Origin: Saccharomycopsis fibuligera x Saccharomycopsis cf. fibuligera
Lineage: Eukaryota > Ascomycota > Saccharomycetes > Ascoideales > Saccharomycopsidaceae
Length of the DNA stretch: 64,000 nt
Assembly (NCBI GenBank): GCA_001936135.1
Contig: CP012810.1
Location: forward strand, 744,001 to 808,000
Direction of reading: 5' to 3'
Positions 61,344 through 64,000 of this stretch are shown piece by piece. The position numbers and the translations under genes were made by a program. The first letter of the stretch is position 1. Each line of letters starts with the position of its first letter. The notes below the pieces were generated by a model that made no database searches, had not been told where the DNA came from, and saw only the letters and a list, made by a program, of their open reading frames with translations.

Positions 61344-62059
61344 TTGTAATTATGGATTTGAAATGAAAAGGTTCATGAGAAAGCATTTTGTTGCCTGTGT
61401 GTATGTGTATAAATATAAATTCTCTTTCCAGATATGATACGTGAAGTATAGTACTATAAACTATAGCCAGTATTTTGCTTGCTTATTTTCTGTGACAAAC
61501 TGGTGCACGCATATGCAAGGCCAACAGATTCTTACAAGAAATGAATATCAAGGTCAACGATACACACGAGTATTGTAAATTGAGTGATTGGTTTATGGAT
61601 GATTAGTCTATATAGCCAAAGTTGGCACCTGTTCACAATGGTGCGAAAATGAAAACTTAATGAGGATCTATTAAAAAATAGTAGGACAGAAAAATAAATA
61701 AATAAAAAAAAATGAAAATAAATTAGAAACAAGTCAAAAGTAAGAAAAAGACCATAATTGTGCCGCATAATAATTGAAATAGTTATCAGTCATAATAACA
61801 ATAATAATAATATAATGTTGAGAAACAAAACTTATCTTGGAATTAGAATTAAAATTTGAAGAAATGAAAAGTCATTAATAACAGTGCAATTTTGCAGAAA
61901 AAGGAATTAAGGAGAAAAATTAATAAAGTTCGAAACAACAAGTAAAAAAAAAAAAAAAAAAAAGAAAATAAAACCAAGAAAAGAAAAGTGTCAAAACCAG
62001 CCCAAATCCCTGTTTTTGGTTTTTATTGAAAATAATATATTTGCTAAGACCAAGAATAT
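61344..62059. other. 3' spacer between convergent ORC3 and SET3
   Basis: A-rich, with AAATA repeats (61690-61730), ATA repeats (61796-61812) and an A19 run (61944-61962). No gene is supported. Confidence 0.6.
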
Positions 62060-64000
62060 TCAAGTTGGCTTCTTCTTCAAAAAGTCTGCAAAACTCATTT
62101 TTTTCACTTTTTTCACTTCCGAGGAGCTTTCTCTCTTAATATGTGGCGGAATTTCATTATTATTATCAGCAGCACTAGTAGCCGCTGCTGCCATTGCTGC
62201 AACACTACCACCACCGGATACTTCTGCCTTTATACCAAAACCGGGCAGTGCAGCATCAGCAGGACCTTGAACTTGGCCTTGAACTTGACTCTGACCTTGA
62301 ACTTGACCTTGACCTTGACCTTGACCTTGGCCTTGACCTTGAACTTGGCCTTGGCCTTGACCTTGAACTTGGCCTTGGCCTTGACCTTGAACTTGGCCTT
62401 GACCTTGACTGCTGCTATCTTTGTCACTTGCAAATTCCAGCAGCACGCGCGAATCGTTCTTGCTAAGGTTATTGTGACTGCTGCTATTGATAATTTTTCC
62501 AGTTTTGCCATTGCTTATACCATCAAGATTAAAGTTTGTCTTAACTGGCACAGGAATAGATAGACAATTAGCCACAATCGCCTTAGCAAGCTGAGCTCGA
62601 CTATTAAGAACAGCATAATCCAAGGTGCGGGCAAAATAACTTCTTCTTTTTTTGAATGCCGGATGCTCAATGATAGTTTCACGCTTCTTTGCTGGCTTGA
62701 ACAATTTGTCAACGTTTTCTTTTTTGTTGGGTACGTCGTCAGCAGCTATATTAGGGTTATTTTGATTAGTATTGCTGTCTGTATCATTATTGGTATTTGA
62801 ATCGTCATTGCCATCACCATTATGATCTTTCTCAACTTCTTGTTCTTGCTCAGCAGTGGCAGCCTCCAAATCAGCCAAGGTACTAGAAATAACTTTGTCA
62901 CGATTGAGTAATCTTGATTTGATCAGCAGCTGGCTAATATTATCATTATTTTTAGAATCACTGTCTACCTTGCTCAATTTAGATCCCTTTCTGGAAGATC
63001 TGTAAAAATAGCTGCCCATTTTTTTAATTCTGAGTAGCTTGCATTTGGAATTGTTGACATTACTGCTCACTGAATAGCAACCACATTTATACTGACCCAA
63101 CACAAATTCTACTTGATTGATAAGCTGAACTTTCTCAGCATTTGTCAATTTACTGTTAAAATTTGATTTGACGGTGTCGTTGTGCTTGTCAATGTCCATA
63201 TTAGTATCGGAATAAACTTTGTAAAAAAGTTTATTGAAGTCAAACTCCCAACCAACGCTTAATTCAGCATCTTTTGCAATATTTTTGGTTGCCTGCAAAT
63301 AGAATTTAACTTCACCATTGGATATTACTGGCACAATTTGACAATTTGGGTAACATGATTTTCTAACAAATCTCATTGCATTTCCTGAAGTTTTACAATT
63401 GATAAATAACGGGGCCAACAAACTGTCTTTATCATTCGTAGTTTTCTTTTTCTTCAAATAATGTTCCAAAGAGGATGCTAAATTGGACAACTTTGGTTCC
63501 TTACCTTTTTCTATTAACTCATTGGCATCTTTCCTCAGCGTATCTTCATCTTCGCTTTCAATATCTTCTGCTTGAAAAGTTTTATGAAAATAATTCACAA
63601 AAAAGTAATAATTTTTTGGTAAACCCCAAAAGCTGAATTGATTTATTGGATTATTGAAAAAATTTACCTGATAATCAATCTCGCCCAAAAATTCCGAAAC
63701 TAGCTGTCCTTTAGCGCAGCCCGAACCTTTCAAAAAAACCCCTAGGTTGGACAAGCCGCTAAATTTGAAATGTGATGATGGTGCTGAATTGTTTTCATTA
63801 ATCAAGATATTTTTCACTAGAATCTCTGGTTTTTCTAATTTGTCAAGCTCTTCTTTTGTTAGATTCAAAATGGTAGACTTTTCTTTATACTCGTTTTGCA
63901 ACTTGCCAAGTAGTTTTGGAAGCAAATTTGTAAAATAGTGTTCAAGTTTCTTGTCTTTGTACTCTAGCTGTTTTAAATTGTAATACACAGCATAATAATA
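62060..64000 (-). CDS. SET3: SET-domain protein Set3 homologue, N-terminus beyond window
   Basis: The frame is open from the stop at 62060 to the window end with no ATG in the last stretch, so the N-terminus (where Set3 carries its PHD finger) lies outside. About 646 residues are visible. The SET domain spans roughly the first 250: KGQLVSEFLGEIDYQ, NAMRFVRKSCYPNCQ (matching the usual NHSCxPN region but with Lys for His), VKFYLQATKNIAKDAELSVGWEFD. A long Asn/Asp tract, a QGQGQV repeat array and a basic end (KMSFADFLKKKPT) follow. Set3 scaffolds the Set3C histone deacetylase complex; it is not known to methylate. Confidence 0.8.
   Translation of the reverse strand, partial: YYYAVYYNLKQLEYKDKKLEHYFTNLLPKLLGKLQNEYKEKSTILNLTKEELDKLEKPEILVKNILINENNSAPSSHFKFSGLSNLGVFLKGSGCAKGQLVSEFLGEIDYQVNFFNNPINQFSFWGLPKNYYFFVNYFHKTFQAEDIESEDEDTLRKDANELIEKGKEPKLSNLASSLEHYLKKKKTTNDKDSLLAPLFINCKTSGNAMRFVRKSCYPNCQIVPVISNGEVKFYLQATKNIAKDAELSVGWEFDFNKLFYKVYSDTNMDIDKHNDTVKSNFNSKLTNAEKVQLINQVEFVLGQYKCGCYSVSSNVNNSKCKLLRIKKMGSYFYRSSRKGSKLSKVDSDSKNNDNISQLLIKSRLLNRDKVISSTLADLEAATAEQEQEVEKDHNGDGNDDSNTNNDTDSNTNQNNPNIAADDVPNKKENVDKLFKPAKKRETIIEHPAFKKRRSYFARTLDYAVLNSRAQLAKAIVANCLSIPVPVKTNFNLDGISNGKTGKIINSSSHNNLSKNDSRVLLEFASDKDSSSQGQGQVQGQGQGQVQGQGQGQVQGQGQGQGQGQGQVQGQSQVQGQVQGPADAALPGFGIKAEVSGGGSVAAMAAAATSAADNNNEIPPHIKRESSSEVKKVKKMSFADFLKKKPT
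62266..62411. repeat. Hexanucleotide-based coding repeat (QG/QV) in SET3
   Basis: Tandem TTGACC, TTGAAC and TTGGCC hexamers, arranged partly as a ~24-base higher-order unit, encode Gln-Gly and Gln-Val dipeptides on the minus strand. The repeat keeps all frames open, producing long meaningless frames on the other strand. Confidence 0.9.

Noticed and set aside
62141-62563. 140-codon plus-strand frame of Leu/Thr/Asp-type repeats
   Set aside because: It is the antisense reading of the SET3 hexamer repeat, which keeps every frame open; no start context or domain.
1-64000. CRISPR arrays, bacterial operons, riboswitches, LTR retrotransposon coding regions, U1/U4/U5/U6 snRNAs
   Set aside because: None was recognised on reading both strands; repeats present are microsatellites or homopolymers without spacers.

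Overview
This window looks like nuclear DNA of a budding yeast (Saccharomycotina), most likely from the CUG-Ser clade (Candida/Lodderomyces-like). The base composition is AT-rich, and genes are compact and mostly intronless. The four spliced genes have GTAAGT-type donors (GTAGGT in one) and TACTAAC-like branch points. There are many homopolymer, poly-Q and poly-N tracts. Gene content includes fungal-specific RTT109, GPI-anchored phospholipase B and VHR1. CTG codons are rare and often sit in hydrophilic or Ser-rich positions, such as a CTG CTG pair inside a serine run in the MIY1 homologue, which fits CUG=Ser but does not prove it. I cannot name the species from sequence alone.

Layout. 1-1.5 kb: 3' part of a VHR1-like transcription factor gene (-). 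2.95-3.9 kb: decayed 3' end of a LINE (non-LTR) retrotransposon, followed by an intron-containing tRNA-Lys(UUU). 4.6-6.5 kb: a spliced DUF1771/Smr protein gene (+) converging on a spliced KXD1 homologue (-). 6.9-9.9 kb: OXR1 (TLDc) and an unrecognised protein, both (-). 10.7-17.1 kb: MINDY deubiquitinase MIY1 (+) and POL5 (-). About 17.5 kb: U2 snRNA (-). 18.5-22.5 kb: PUF6 and ADE13 (+). 23.3-28.9 kb: phospholipase B (-) behind a 2.7-kb upstream region, then an INSIG/NSG homologue (-). 29.5 kb: a second 5'-truncated LINE copy. 30.8-34.7 kb: IGO1 endosulfine, a probable SRP RNA gene (+) and a Usp-like/RS-rich protein (-). 36-39 kb: an Arc1/EMAPII-type tRNA-binding protein (+) and an FMN-binding PNPO-like protein (-). 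39.7-42 kb: the divergent ribosome-biogenesis pair LCP5/NSA2. 43.3-46.5 kb: spliced DST1 (TFIIS) and RNA15 (+). 47.3 kb: tRNA-Leu with intron (-). 48.7-54.7 kb: FAP1 (-) and DBF4 (+) flanking a candidate H/ACA snoRNA. 54.9-61.3 kb: UBC12 (-, intron right after the ATG), RTT109 (-) and ORC3 (+). 62-64 kb: C-terminal part of a SET3 homologue (-), running off the window.

Themes. Several genes serve ribosome production (POL5, PUF6, LCP5, NSA2), with a perfect PAC box upstream of POL5 and RRPE-like tracts near others. A replication/chromatin group (DBF4, RTT109, ORC3, SET3) lies at the right end. RNA-processing functions (U2, candidate snoRNA, SRP RNA, RNA15, two intron-containing tRNAs) are scattered through it. 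I see no gene cluster that looks like a novel operon-type or defence system. The less ordinary items are the two related LINE tails, the folded candidate non-coding RNAs, two poorly characterised proteins and several lineage-specific low-complexity expansions.
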